From: Pachyseris speciosa
Lineage: Eukaryota; Cnidaria; Anthozoa; Scleractinia; Pachyseridae
DNA length: 64,000 bases
NCBI GenBank assembly: GCA_016490735.1
Contig: JAEMWC010000770.1
Span: 108,501 to 172,500, forward strand
Reading direction: 5' to 3'
How positions within the stretch are numbered: position 1 is the stretch's first letter; every line of letters begins with the position of its first letter. Shown here one piece after another: positions 1-9,870 of the stretch. The notes under the pieces are model-generated. The model did no database searches. It saw only the letters and a program-made list of their open reading frames with translations, and had not been told where the DNA came from. The position numbers and the translations under genes are program-made.

Positions 1-169
1 TAAATTTTTAGTATAATTTTGATACTGAGTTGTTATTTATGTTGTTTGGTCTCAAACTGATTTATTGTTTTCATTGTTCAATCTCCACAACCAATAAAAC
101 TTTTATTACTTCATGTGAATTTTCTATAGTTCATTTATTAAACCAATGGCCTGTCTTATTTGAAATTAC

Positions 170-184
170 TTACAAAGTTGATTA
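170..184. repeat. Target-site duplication, left copy (retrozyme array)
   Basis: The 15-mer TTACAAAGTTGATTA occurs here and again at 1550-1564, exactly bracketing the retrozyme array. The first T may belong to the array, so the duplication is 14-15 bp. Confidence 0.8.
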
Positions 185-560
185 GCAGTAAAAACGTAAA
201 GCTTGTGGGATGTGGCTGGAGTGACAAGGATATACCTCACAAATTAATGTGATTTGGTAAGCTGAAGCCACTCTAAAGGCACTAAGGCCACATGGTAGCG
301 GGCATTACCCCTTAAATCTACCAAAGCAAAGATTGAGCCCAAGCATTAGCAGCCATGGACAGCTTTTTTCAGGCCGAAACAGCTGTCCATGGCTGCTAAT
401 GCTTGGGCTCAATCTTTGCTTTGGTAGATTTAAGGGGTAATGCCCGCTACCATGTGGCCTTAGTGCCTTTAGAGTGGCTTCAGCTTACCAAATCACATTA
501 ATTTGTGAGGTATATCCTTGTCACTCCAGCCACATCCCACAAGCTTTACGTTTTTACTGC
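185..560. repeat. Perfect inverted repeat, 180-bp arms, 16-nt spacer
   Basis: Positions 185-364 are the exact reverse complement of 381-560 by eye, with coordinates summing to 745 throughout and no indels. The spacer is 365-380. It joins an inverted partial retrozyme unit head-to-head with the forward array. A transcript would form a 180-bp hairpin. Confidence 0.92.
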
Positions 561-585
561 TTGTTTTATGGATATGTGGGTACTT

Positions 586-666
586 GAGCCTGAGCATTGG
601 CTATGCCATGCTGATGAGGCCTAACAAGGCCGAAACAGCTGTCCATGGCTGCTAATGCTTGGGCTC
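586..666 (+). ncRNA. Hammerhead ribozyme, type I (copy 1)
   Basis: The conserved core CUGAUGA and CGAAA flank stem II (GGCC/GGCC, loop UAACAA). Stem III is the self-complementary CAGCUG followed by the GUC cleavage triplet. Stem I pairs GCCATG with CATGGC, then AGCATT with AATGCT, then GAGCC with GGCTC, separated by internal loops suited to loop I-loop II contacts. Cleavage is predicted after C643. Confidence 0.9.
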
Positions 667-848
667 AATCTTTGCTTTGGTAGATTTAAGGGGTAATGCC
701 CGCTACCATGTGGCCTTAGTGCCTTTAGAGTGGCTTCAGCTTACCAAATCACATTAATTTGTGAGGTACACTGTATATCCTTGTCACTCCAGCCACATCC
801 CACAAGCTTTACGTTTTTACTGCTTGTTTTATGGATATGTGGGTACTT

Positions 849-929
849 GAGCCTGAGCATTGGCTATGCCATGCTGATGAGGCCTAACAAGGCCGAAACA
901 GCTGTCCATGGCTGCTAATGCTTGGGCTC
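849..929 (+). ncRNA. Hammerhead ribozyme, type I (copy 2)
   Basis: Core CTGATGA lies at 874-880 and GAAA at 895-898. Stem II pairs 881-884 with 891-894. Stem I pairs 868-873 with 907-912, 856-861 with 917-922 and 849-853 with 925-929. The cleavage triplet GTC is at 904-906. All core residues are intact. Confidence 0.92.
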
Positions 930-1104
930 AATCTTTGCTTTGGTAGATTTAAGGGGTAATGCCCGCTACCATGTGGCCTTAGTGCCTTTAGAGTGGCTTC
1001 AGCTTACCAAATCACATTAATTTGTGAGGTATATCCTTGTCACTCCAGCCACATCCCACAAGCTTTACGTTTTTACTGCTTGTTTTATGGATATGTGGGT
1101 ACTT

Positions 1105-1185
1105 GAGCCTGAGCATTGGCTATGCCATGCTGATGAGGCCTAACAATGCCGAAACAGCTGTCCATGGCTGCTAATGCTTGGGCTC
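1105..1185 (+). ncRNA. Hammerhead ribozyme (copy 3, weakened stem II)
   Basis: Same fold as the neighbouring copies, but the base at 1147 is T instead of G, which removes the loop-closing pair of stem II and leaves three pairs. The catalytic core is unchanged, so activity may be reduced rather than lost. Confidence 0.85.
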
Positions 1186-1360
1186 AATCTTTGCTTTGGT
1201 AGATTTAAGGGGTAATGCCCGCTACCATGTGGCCTTAGTGCCTTTAGAGTGGCTTCAGCTTACCAAATCACATTAATTTGTGAGGTATATCCTTGTCACT
1301 CCAGCCACATCCCACAAGCTTTATGTTTTTACTGCTTGTTTTATGGATATGTGGGTACTT

Positions 1361-1441
1361 GAGCCTGAGCATTGGCTATGCCATGCTGATGAGGCCTAAC
1401 AAGGCCGAAACAGCTGTCCATGGCTGCTAATGCTTGGGCTC
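1361..1441 (+). ncRNA. Hammerhead ribozyme, type I (copy 4)
   Basis: Identical in core, stem II and stem I to the copy at 849-929. The downstream unit is cut off at 1550, where the flanking duplication begins. Confidence 0.9.
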
Positions 1442-1549
1442 AATCTTTGCTTTGGTAGATTTAAGGGGTAATGCCCGCTACCATGTGGCCTTAGTGCCTT
1501 TAGAGTGGCTTCAGCTTACCAAATCACATTAATTTGTGAGGTATATCCT

Positions 1550-1564
1550 TTACAAAGTTGATTA
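1550..1564. repeat. Target-site duplication, right copy (retrozyme array)
   Basis: Second copy of TTACAAAGTTGATTA, directly abutting the truncated last retrozyme unit. Confidence 0.8.
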
Positions 1565-2191
1565 ACCTAGCTTTCATAGAAAAATTCTGATATTTATTTA
1601 TTATCATTATTAATACAGCATCCCAAATCTAAGAGTACTTTTGTCACAAATTAACATCATTTCAGGTTAAGACTTGATTTTTCGTTGAAAAATCTACGTA
1701 ATGCAAAGTTTTGTTGACAGAATTGCAGACAAGTCGCCTGTTTCCCCATCGGTCCGCATAATTTTGAGGCACTTCAGTTTTTAGGGTTTTCCGGATTACA
1801 CTTCATTTATTAAGCCTCGAGCGAACGAGAATCAATGGTCTTAAATTTTGCAAGATTAAATTTCTAGTAAATAAAAACATATTTCAACCAACGAACCTAT
1901 GAAAAAGAGCTGAATAACCCGCGTGGGGACAAATTGATCGCCGTGACATAAAATCGAGAGAAATTTACTCACTGTTTTTTCCTAAGGCATAATTCATTAT
2001 GGTTAAATTTAATCGATTTAAATTCGTGACTAATACAATTTCGAAGTTTAAATAACCGATATCCAAAGCCTCCAAAACTAATGAGTTACAAGTACCAATT
2101 TACAAACGGATTTGATGTGCAGTCGGTAGCACCGAGCGTTTCTTCTTGAACGATGTGTAAATCATCTCAAACATGTAATTACTATACTTAC
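1565..2191. other. AT-rich noncoding stretch
   Basis: No coding potential or repeat structure recognised. It would be intronic if the minus-strand exon at 2192-2240 is real. Confidence 0.4.
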
Positions 2192-2240
2192 TTTTTCTTG
2201 TTTTCAGCATTTTCAGCTTCCATCATAGAGATAGAGTTCC
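2192..2240 (-). CDS. Possible first coding exon of a minus-strand gene leaving the window
   Basis: On the minus strand a pyrimidine-rich acceptor ending in TTCTTAG (AG at 2242-2241) is followed by two consecutive ATGs (2226-2221), eleven lysine/glutamate/asparagine-rich codons and a consensus donor GTAAGT starting at 2191. A possible upstream 5' UTR exon ends at 2661 with donor GTAAGG. No downstream exon is recognised between here and position 1, so this rests on splice-site quality alone. It could be chance. Confidence 0.25.
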
Positions 2241-2924
2241 CTAAGAACCAAGGCGAAAACACTGAATTTAGTTCACAAGTTTAAGCTGAACACAGTTAGC
2301 ACATCGATCGTGTCGACTGTTTTCACGAAACGACGTACAAACACGAAGCTTGTAAAACAAAAAAGAAAGAAAACATAATTCTACAATGATTAAACCGGAA
2401 ATTAAATAAACGGTTTCAATTTTTTTTAACAGCTTGGAAATTAGCACGATTTGGATCTGAAAAGGAGGCCGGCTTTGTAAAACCTGGGGGAAAACCAACA
2501 CGAATGAAACCATCTCAGGAGAAAGCCAACTCAAAGCAGCGTCACTCGCAAATGTAACCTTTTCGTCGAGTAGAAGTATTTGACGGAAGTCTAACGTTTT
2601 GAAAACACTGGCAGTATACCTAGACATGATTTCAAGTATTCGGGAAAAAATATTCCTTACCTTTTCCGCCTAAAAACCACAGCGTTGTCTGGTCTCTCTT
2701 GACGTTGTCTTTGCGACGGGAAAACACGAAAATGCCGTCGTCAACTTGACGTGATTTGACTCGAGGACGTCAACATGTTAACCGGAAGTCGGGTCCAGAC
2801 TATTCCGCGCGCTCTCACGTCCTGAAATGACGTTCCCGTTCTGTCAGATATGAAACGAGTCAAAAAGTGGCACTTAACCATGGTTGAAAAGATTAAACAG
2901 GGCTCAAAATACGTGCGTTTTAAC

Positions 2925-3380
2925 CATGGTATAATATCACCAAATATCTATTCGCAAGGACTCTATCATTGTTATTTCGTATATTTGTAGCGAAAATATT
3001 AATTCTGAAACGTTTCAACCGATTATTAGGTTTTAAATGCCAGCGCTGGCGTACTTTTTAGCGTGGTTAAATCAACGCGTGAACTTGTCACCAGGAGACC
3101 ATGGTGTGATACCGATTAAAATCATTCGTTCTCTACCATAGCGATTAAGTTTTAACCACGGAATAATATCACCAAATATCTTTTCGCAGAGACTCTATTA
3201 TTGTTATTTCGTGTACTTGTAACGAAAATATATATATATTGAAACGTCTCAACCGATTATTTAGGCTTTAAAAACCAGCGCTGGCGTACTTTTAAGTGTG
3301 GTTAAATGAGCGCGTAAACTTGTCACCTGAAGACCATGATGCGATTGATACTGATCAAAATCATTCATTCTCTACCAAAA
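2925..3380. repeat. Diverged tandem duplication of about 225 bp
   Basis: Two head-to-tail copies (about 2925-3140 and 3147-3380) share a series of blocks including CCAGCGCTGGCGTACTTTT and AATATCACCAAATATC, with scattered substitutions. No coding content is seen. Several GGTTAAC/ACCATGG-like words recur through this part of the window. Confidence 0.65.
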
Positions 3381-4199
3381 GTCTTAAAATCGCCTCCAGT
3401 TACAATTTTTTAAATCAAAAAAATTGTTTTGAGAGTTGCCATTTAGCTTTGAGCTGCTGGAAATGTTTCACTAAAGAAGGCATCTGCGGAGCTGCGAAGG
3501 AGCGAAGGAGCAATTTTCCCTATAAGCAATCTCAGGGTAAGTCCCCAAAAAGTGTTGTAAAGCGCATTTGATTATTATCTGAGTACTGAGAAAATGGGCT
3601 GGACATAAATGCTATGCAATGCTTTTTTTAAAAATGTTATTTGTTATCCCCGTTTCAATCTTCTCCATCCTTCACCATTCTCGCCATATTTGCATTTTTT
3701 CTTGTCTCTTTGGTGCTTATCTTCTCTGAAAATGTGTTATTCAGTAACTGTTTCGCATTATTTAAATGCATTCTTTATCTCTGTAATAATAACCCAAAAT
3801 ATCGTGACCGTGCTCCTTTAAGATGCGCAGCAAGGACGTCAAAAAAGTAGTAGATTCAGTAAGCTAAGTAATAGCTTTTCACCTGGATGTCACTTTTTGT
3901 TTGCGTCACTTCTGTACGCGGACTACCACGTGAGATTTCCTAATTACGCGTTTGAAGGAGGACTTAAACAAAACAGGATAAACTTTCAACTTGGAACCAA
4001 ACAGTAAGAACCCGACTGCAGGAGAATTCGCCTACAACTAAACTGAATTTTAGCGAGTTAGAAATGTCGCGATCAACTGAGTTCAAAACAACGCGAATTC
4101 ACTTTACGTCTTCTCAACAATAAAAGCATTTCAGTCGTGGAATAAATTTAAAATTATTATACAAAGAAAACATATCTCTACCAAGGAAGAAGAAGATTT
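3381..4199. other. Noncoding stretch, nothing recognised
   Basis: Short open frames occur here but none shows family resemblance or splice context. No TIR or tandem structure was seen. Confidence 0.4.
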
Positions 4200-4539
4200 C
4201 TATATAATTAAAAGCTTTTCTTATTCGATTATTTTAATTTGGAAAATTTATTACCACGTCAACCTTTCCTACCACTGAATATACTAATGTTAATAATGTA
4301 CGATTGATTGATGTGATTGCTACGACCGTGGTCAAGTATATAAGCCAATGTGGTTCCGCAACGTCAGAAATTGTCTTTTGTTAACCACGGGCTGTAAACC
4401 ACGTTGTGAATTGGCCGAGAGAATCATGAAAACCGTCATAGGTTTGGACGGATGCACTACAAGCCGTAACAGAGGTGCTGAGCTCTTCTTGTTCGAAATC
4501 AGATCGACGCGGAAGACCGCGGAAGCTTTACTTAAATTT
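4200..4539. repeat. Dispersed noncoding repeat copy 1, left part
   Basis: Shares ordered blocks with 10230-10560 and 18510-18680, for example GTACGATTGATTGATGTGATT and TTGTTAACCACGGGC. The copy is split by the Penelope-like insertion and resumes at 8678. Confidence 0.65.
4526..4539. repeat. Target-site duplication of Penelope-like element, left copy
   Basis: CTTTACTTAAATTT here is repeated at 8664-8677. The uninterrupted relatives at about 10555 and 18655 show a single short version of this site, supporting insertion. Confidence 0.85.
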
Positions 4540-4540
4540 A

Positions 4541-4586
<46 letters not shown>

Positions 4587-4618
4587 GAAGTGAGACACGA
4601 AAATTTGGTTTATCAACG

Positions 4619-4649
<31 letters not shown>

Positions 4650-5612
4650 GGATTCGATTAGCTGACGTTTCGAGCGTTAGCCCTTCGTCGGAGCGAATCG
4701 AGGAATTGTGGGTTGTGTATGGTTTATATACAGAAAATGGAGCTACGCTATTGGTGGTAACATGGTAACGTGAAAAACAGGAATAAATTAATTGAATGAA
4801 AAGCGCTCGTTGATACCGTGGGGATTAAGAGTGCCAATTTGAAAGATCAGTTTTTGCTCGAGATTTTTACCCTCACATTTCACCCGCATAATAACCCAGT
4901 TAAAGCCATCATTCTTAACAACTTTAAGATACTGCAAAATGATCCAGAAACTGCTAGAATTTTTTCGGAACCACCGATGATTTCATTCAAACGCGACAAA
5001 AATGTAGGTAACTTTCTAGTTAAAAGCGCATTCAAAACAACTGAACAACCTGGCACTTTTAAATGCGCGCGCTCGCGATGCAAAACTTGTCCTTTCATTC
5101 AAAACACTGACAAAATATCGGGCCCTAAGCGATCTGTTAAGATCACTGATCGTTTCACGTGTACCTCCGCAAATGTTATCTATTGCATAACCTGCACATT
5201 ATGCAAAAAGTTATACATTGGCGAAACAGGAAGACGACTAGGTGACCGATTCCGAGAACATCTTCGTGATGTTGAGAAAGATGACAAAGACGCATCCAAA
5301 CCTGTCGCTCGGCATTTTAATCTCCCTAACCATTCCAAACAACACGTGTCAATCTCCGGCCTTTCCCTACATCAAGGTACCACGGAAAGCCGTAAAAATC
5401 TCGAGCAAAAACTGATCTTTCAAATTGGCACTCTTAATCCCCACGGTATCAACGAGCGCTTTTCATTCAATTAATTTATTCCTGTTTTTCACGTTACCAT
5501 GTTACCACCAATAGCGTAGCTCCATTTTCTGTATATAAACCATACACAACCCACAATTCCTCGATTCGCTCCGACGAAGGGATAACGCTCGAAACGTCAG
5601 CTAATCGAATCC

Positions 5613-5643
<31 letters not shown>

Positions 5644-5675
5644 CGTTGATAAACCAAATTTTCGTGTCTCACTTC

Positions 5676-5716
<41 letters not shown>

Positions 5717-5720
5717 TTTA
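4541..5720. repeat. PLE inverted repeat (arms 4541-4870 and 5392-5720)
   Basis: The left arm is the reverse complement of the right arm (coordinates sum to 10262, with a 1-nt indel near the outer end). It represents an inverted 5' piece of the element fused to the pseudo-LTR. Confidence 0.9.
4869..5662 (+). repeat. PLE pseudo-LTR, 5' copy
   Basis: Direct repeat of 7870-8663 (offset 3001). It contains the C-terminal GIY-YIG coding part (to the stop at 5472-5474) followed by noncoding sequence with a degenerate hammerhead-like motif near 5565-5612 (CCGACGA and CGAAAC core words, GATTCG/CGAATC outer stem). Confidence 0.88.
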
Positions 5721-5722
5721 TT

Positions 5723-6550
5723 CATTTGTTGTTTAATCGCTGTGACCATTAACCTCTTGTCTTAGTATTTTTCAATCCACAGATTTCTGACCAGGAGACC
5801 GAAGACGAAGATGCCAAGCCTGAAGAAACTCACCAAGGAGCTACGCCAGGAAATGGTAAGTTATCTTTTTCCTTTTCCCTCTTTTTGTAGTAATTTAGCT
5901 TTCCGTTTAGCCACGCTCATTTTCTCTAAAACCAGGTTTTGTAGTCACATCAACTTCATAGGTCTTTGCCTACAATCTAAAGTTATTCCAAAAGGTTTTC
6001 GCTCTAACTTTCATGCGTCCACGTTCTCTCGCTCCAATCAATATCTCTACCAAATTCAATGCGCTCAAGATTCTTTTTCACGCAACATCATGAGGATCAC
6101 AATCAGAGCTATGTGCCAAAAGCGTCATGACCTAGACAAACAAATTCTCCAGTGCCGCTCCGAACTGTTCAAAATCTGTCCAGCTGTTTTGGTTATTTCT
6201 ATCCGCGCCAAATTAAGAGCCAAAAACTTGAACACTTAATAGGTCCTAAAATTACCAATCAAACGTCATTCGATAACCATAATACCGTAGTTACCATTCC
6301 AGAAAATCTCCCGTTAACTGACTCAGAGAAATCTGTTCTCAGTAAGGGCCTTAATTTTGTTCCAATTGCTAAACGCACCAACGAATTTTCAGTTAAGCAA
6401 GACGTCGAAAAATTCCTTCGCCGCATTCAGTTAAAAGCTTTTTTCCACGACAAAGAAGACGATTCTAACACCTCTGACAAAGATATTTTTGAAACACTTC
6501 GTGTTCGCAAATCAAAATGGACTCCCCAGAGGGCCAGTTCGCCTCTTTAG
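5723..6550 (+). pseudogene. PLE N-terminal coding region, frameshifted
   Basis: The frame open from about 5811 to 6239 and the frame 6152-6550 together cover the N-terminal region preceding the RT core. The shift between them falls near 6190-6220. A second shift lies in the C-run near 6528 before the 652-codon frame. Residue words such as LQSKVIPKGF and ENLPLTDSEK resemble PLE N-terminal segments. Both breaks look like single-base indels. No host gene is implied. Confidence 0.7.
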
Positions 6551-8475
6551 ATTTTTTCATCAAAAAATGCCGTCGTGACGTTAAAAAACTAAAATTCAAT
6601 TGTGACACTAAATTTTCCAACCTTTCTTCGGAAGAGTGGGCGGCGCTCAAAAATCTTAGCAAGCGGAAAGATGTAATTGTCAAATCGGCCGACAAAGGCG
6701 GCGCGGTAGTTGTTTGGCGGTCCGACCTTTACAAAGAAGAAGCTCTGCGGCAACTTTCTGACACCTCCTTTTATGCTAAAGTCGAGAAGGATCTCACTTC
6801 CACCAACCAAAAAATTGTCAAAGACACGATTCAGGACCTAATAGTCAAACAAGAATTGCCGGCTACCGCTACTAATCTCATCATCACTACTCCGAGAACC
6901 TCGTGTATTTACTTTTTACCCAAAATCCACAAACCTAACAACCCGGGTCGACCTATCGTTTCTGCCTGTAGTTGCCCTACCGAACTCATTTCTAGCTATT
7001 TAGACAAGATTATGGCGCCCATCGTCAAATCTTTGCCATCTTACATTAAAGACAGTCAACACGCACTTGAAATTTTCCGCGATTTCAATTTCACCGGCGA
7101 AGACAAACTAATTTTCACTATGGATATTACATCTCTATACACTGTCATTCCAAACGGCGAAGGTCTTCAAGCACTTAAGTATTTTTTCGATCAACGCACC
7201 GTCAAGGAACCTAGCTCGGAAACGCTACTCCGCCTAGCTGAACTAGTTTTAACACTTAACTGTTTTTCTTTCGCTGACAACTATTACAAGCAAATTAATG
7301 GTGTAGCGATGGGCACAAAAATGGGACCTAGCTACGCCAATCTTTTTGTAGGGTACGTCGAGTACCAATTCTTTAATCAGTACAACGGTCCTAAACCTGA
7401 ACTCTACGGTCACTACATTGACGACTGTATCGGCGCAATTTCGTCTAGCAAGGAGGAAATCAATCAATTTATAACCGCCGTCAATTCCTTTCATCCGGCT
7501 CTAAAATATACCTGGGAAATTTCGGAAACTTCCCTGGCCTTTCTCGATATCAAAGTTTTTATCAGCGGCAACGGCTTATGTACCAGTGTGCACTACAAAC
7601 CCACCGATTCTCACAGTTATTTGTTGTATTCATCTTCACATCCATCTCATGTCAAAAACGCCATTCCCTATTCTCAATTTCTTAGACTTCGACGTCTATG
7701 TAGTGATGACTCTGATTTTTCCAACAAATCAGAGGAAATGTGCCATTTTTTCGAGAAACGTGGCTATCCTGATTCTGTAGTTCAATCGGGCCATCACCGC
7801 GCTCAGCAGATTGATCAACAGTCAGCACTACAGACGTCACAAAAGGAAAAGAATGACAGAATTCCATTCACCCTCACATTTCACCCGCATAATAACCCAG
7901 TTAAAGCCATCATTCTTAACAACTTTAAGATACTGCAAAATGATCCAGAAACTGCTAGAATTTTTTCGGAACCACCGATGATTTCATTCAAACGCGACAA
8001 AAATGTAGGTAACTTTCTAGTTAAAAGCGCATTCAAAACAACTGAACAACCTGGCACTTTTAAATGCGCGCGCTCGCGATGCAAAACTTGTCCTTTCATT
8101 CAAAACACTGACAAAATATCGGGCCCTAAGCGATCTGTTAAGATCACTGATCGTTTCACGTGTACCTCCGCAAATGTTATCTATTGCATAACCTGCACAT
8201 TATGCAAAAAGTTATACATTGGCGAAACAGGAAGACGACTAGGTGACCGATTCCGAGAACATCTTCGTGATGTTGAGAAAGATGACAAAGACGCATCCAA
8301 ACCTGTCGCTCGGCATTTTAATCTCCCTAACCATTCCAAACAACACGTGTCAATCTCCGGCCTTTCCCTACATCAAGGTACCACGGAAAGCCGTAAAAAT
8401 CTCGAGCAAAAACTGATCTTTCAAATTGGCACTCTTAATCCCCACGGTATCAACGAGCGCTTTTCATTCAATTAA
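6517..8475 (+). CDS. PLE reverse transcriptase with C-terminal GIY-YIG endonuclease
   Basis: A 652-codon open frame. The first third holds RT fingers words (DKGGAVVVW, RPIVSACSCP), then the palm (TMDITSLYTVIP), a primer-grip-side word (GVAMGTKMGPSYANLF) and the catalytic YIDD at about residue 300. The C-terminal 130 residues form a GIY-YIG domain (VIYCITCTLCKKLYIGETG, then RFREHL) preceded by a CxxCxxC cluster. It would copy element RNA at a nicked target. The ATG at 6517 is only the first in frame; the true N-terminus lies upstream in other frames (5811-6550), so this protein is N-terminally truncated by frameshift. Confidence 0.92.
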   Translation: MDSPEGQFASLDFFIKKCRRDVKKLKFNCDTKFSNLSSEEWAALKNLSKRKDVIVKSADKGGAVVVWRSDLYKEEALRQLSDTSFYAKVEKDLTSTNQKIVKDTIQDLIVKQELPATATNLIITTPRTSCIYFLPKIHKPNNPGRPIVSACSCPTELISSYLDKIMAPIVKSLPSYIKDSQHALEIFRDFNFTGEDKLIFTMDITSLYTVIPNGEGLQALKYFFDQRTVKEPSSETLLRLAELVLTLNCFSFADNYYKQINGVAMGTKMGPSYANLFVGYVEYQFFNQYNGPKPELYGHYIDDCIGAISSSKEEINQFITAVNSFHPALKYTWEISETSLAFLDIKVFISGNGLCTSVHYKPTDSHSYLLYSSSHPSHVKNAIPYSQFLRLRRLCSDDSDFSNKSEEMCHFFEKRGYPDSVVQSGHHRAQQIDQQSALQTSQKEKNDRIPFTLTFHPHNNPVKAIILNNFKILQNDPETARIFSEPPMISFKRDKNVGNFLVKSAFKTTEQPGTFKCARSRCKTCPFIQNTDKISGPKRSVKITDRFTCTSANVIYCITCTLCKKLYIGETGRRLGDRFREHLRDVEKDDKDASKPVARHFNLPNHSKQHVSISGLSLHQGTTESRKNLEQKLIFQIGTLNPHGINERFSFN

Positions 8476-8613
8476 TTTATTCCTGTTTTTCACGTTACCA
8501 TGTTACCACCAATAGCGTAGCTCCATTTTCTGTATATAAACCATACACAACCCACAATTCCTCGATTCGCTCCGACGAAGGGCTAACGCTCGAAACGTCA
8601 GCTAATCGAATCC

Positions 8614-8644
<31 letters not shown>

Positions 8645-8663
8645 CGTTGATAAACCAAATTTT
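7870..8663 (+). repeat. PLE pseudo-LTR, 3' copy
   Basis: Second direct repeat. It ends exactly at the 14-bp duplication. The hammerhead-like motif at 8564-8612 has CCGACGA instead of the canonical CUGANGA (U4 changed) and an imperfect stem II, so it is probably weak or inactive. Confidence 0.88.
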
Positions 8664-9335
8664 CTTTACTTAAATTTGCTTGTTTGGTGGAATTTCAGTC
8701 ATCATAAACTGTTATTACAGTACCTTTTTGAAAATTCCTCTCTACCGAACACATTTAATTATGTGAAGAAAACTGAAGTGGCATGTAAACTGGATCGAAT
8801 TTTAAACAAACAGACATGAGGAGGTTAAAAGAATATGCCTCATGCGATATCATCAAGTTGCCTTTTAGACCCAGTTGTTCTGCATATGCAACTACTAATT
8901 CGTATAGAATAAATGCGCGAAACAAATCTCAATTGATGCCATGTGGTAACGTTAGATAAGCACAAAGGGGAAAGTTCACTTCTTTATAGGGCACTGAAAA
9001 GCTGCTCTGATCATGTAAGCTTCTTCCTGACAAATCTGACTACACCCTATAACATGCATCTGAGCAATTTTTTACGCCACCCATTAGTGAGACGACCATA
9101 TTTTCCTCTAAATTCAGCAGCTTAAGTTAATAGTATCAATCATTCCGAGGATTCTTTAAGTTACTTCCCTGATAACTGTCGTCGGTATTCAACCATGTTG
9201 CTCGCATTCACAATCTCAACGAATTAACTTGAAATAAGGTTAAAAACTATGTGTAATCAACCATGGTATTAATTAACATCCACTACGTATAGAGAACGAA
9301 TAGTTCAGTTCTTCAAAAGATAATGTTAACAAGCT
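8664..9335. repeat. Dispersed noncoding repeat copy 1, right part (with right TSD 8664-8677)
   Basis: Continues the repeat interrupted by the PLE. Shared blocks with copies 2 and 3 include TTTGGTGGAATTTCAGTC and, near the end, CATTCACAATCTCAACGAAT. Confidence 0.65.
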
Positions 9336-9374
9336 ACAATCTTGGACGGAATAAAATGGACTAATCAACTTAAG

Positions 9375-9870
9375 CTGTAGAAAGGCATTTTTAAGTACCG
9401 CTATGGTGTTTGACCCACGCTTAAAGTGATGTTTTCGTTAGCTAGGAGAATTTGATCTGGGCTGAGTTCCTCGAATCCTGGTTAGCGCTAACCATTGGTT
9501 AAGCTGTATTAAAATCTATAAGTTGTCATGGTATTTCACCCCAGTTAGCGCTAACCATGCTTCGAGCAACTGGCTCCTGTTCGGATTCCTCAGCTGAAAT
9601 TTTAATTGCCCAAAAATGATAGGGAACAAAATTATCCTTTCAGAAAATGCTAGCTGAAACTTAGGTACCACAAACTTTCTGGGCGGAACTATTTTCTGTT
9701 CTTTGACTGCCAAAAACAGCAATTACGACCTTTCCGAAAACGTCAAGGGCTATGATTTCCGCATTTCCGTTCGAAAATCCGATTGCACCCTTTAATCGAC
9801 GCCAAAAGCCTAAGAAGACCTTCCCTCCACAGAAGAGATATCTACCGAAACTTGTCGTTGGGTACCCCTG
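9375..9870 (-). repeat. Single-arm copy of the repeat forming the foldback at 46788-47740
   Basis: Shares blocks with that foldback, including CTGCCAAAAACAGCAATTAC, TTTAATCGACGCC and the terminal CGTTGGGTACCCCTGAG. Only one arm is present here. Confidence 0.65.

Larger units (their letters stand above)
185..1550 (+). mobile_element. Retrozyme: tandem hammerhead-ribozyme retroelement array
   Basis: The array consists of about 4.6 forward copies of a 256-bp unit (one copy 263 bp because of a 7-bp insertion), preceded by an inverted partial copy at 185-364. Equivalent unit positions fall at 372, 628, 891, 1147 and 1403. Each complete unit contains a full type I hammerhead ribozyme, so a transcript would self-cleave into 256-nt monomers that could circularise. 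This is the organisation described for small metazoan retrozymes (Cervera and de la Pena). No long ORF of its own is present, as expected for a non-autonomous element. The array is flanked by a 14-15-bp direct repeat, indicating insertion as a block. Near-identity of the units suggests recent amplification. Confidence 0.9.
4540..8663 (+). mobile_element. Penelope-like retroelement (PLE) with GIY-YIG endonuclease
   Basis: The order is: inverted partial end (4541-4870), full pseudo-LTR (4869-5662 plus tail to 5722), internal region with RT, second pseudo-LTR (7870-8663). The two direct repeats of 794 bp differ at one noticed base (5582 A, 8583 C). The element is bounded by a 14-bp target-site duplication. 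Such inverted-plus-direct layouts are typical of PLEs, as are a Y-x-DD RT motif and a C-terminal GIY-YIG nuclease. The coding region carries two frameshifts, so despite its youth this copy cannot make the whole protein. Confidence 0.92.

Noticed and set aside
730..918. 62-codon open frame in the retrozyme
   Set aside because: It lies across the ribozyme unit, includes the 7-bp insertion and is not kept open in the other units.
185..1550. CRISPR-like repeat array
   Set aside because: Units are contiguous with no unique spacers, and the genome is eukaryotic; the repeats fold as hammerhead ribozymes.
2268..2627. 119-codon minus-strand frame with a hydrophobic segment
   Set aside because: No recognised family and no splice support. 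It lies between the putative UTR exon and first coding exon of the possible minus gene, so it would be intronic.
4818..5474. 218-codon frame as an independent endonuclease gene
   Set aside because: It is the pseudo-LTR copy of the GIY-YIG end fused to inverted element sequence, not a separate gene.
5856..5890. Possible 35-nt intron in the PLE 5' region (GTAAGT...TTTTTGTAG), with an upstream acceptor-like CCACAG at 5782
   Set aside because: Splicing would bring stop codons into frame in the frames tested, and the unspliced frame is open through the region, so an intron is not required.
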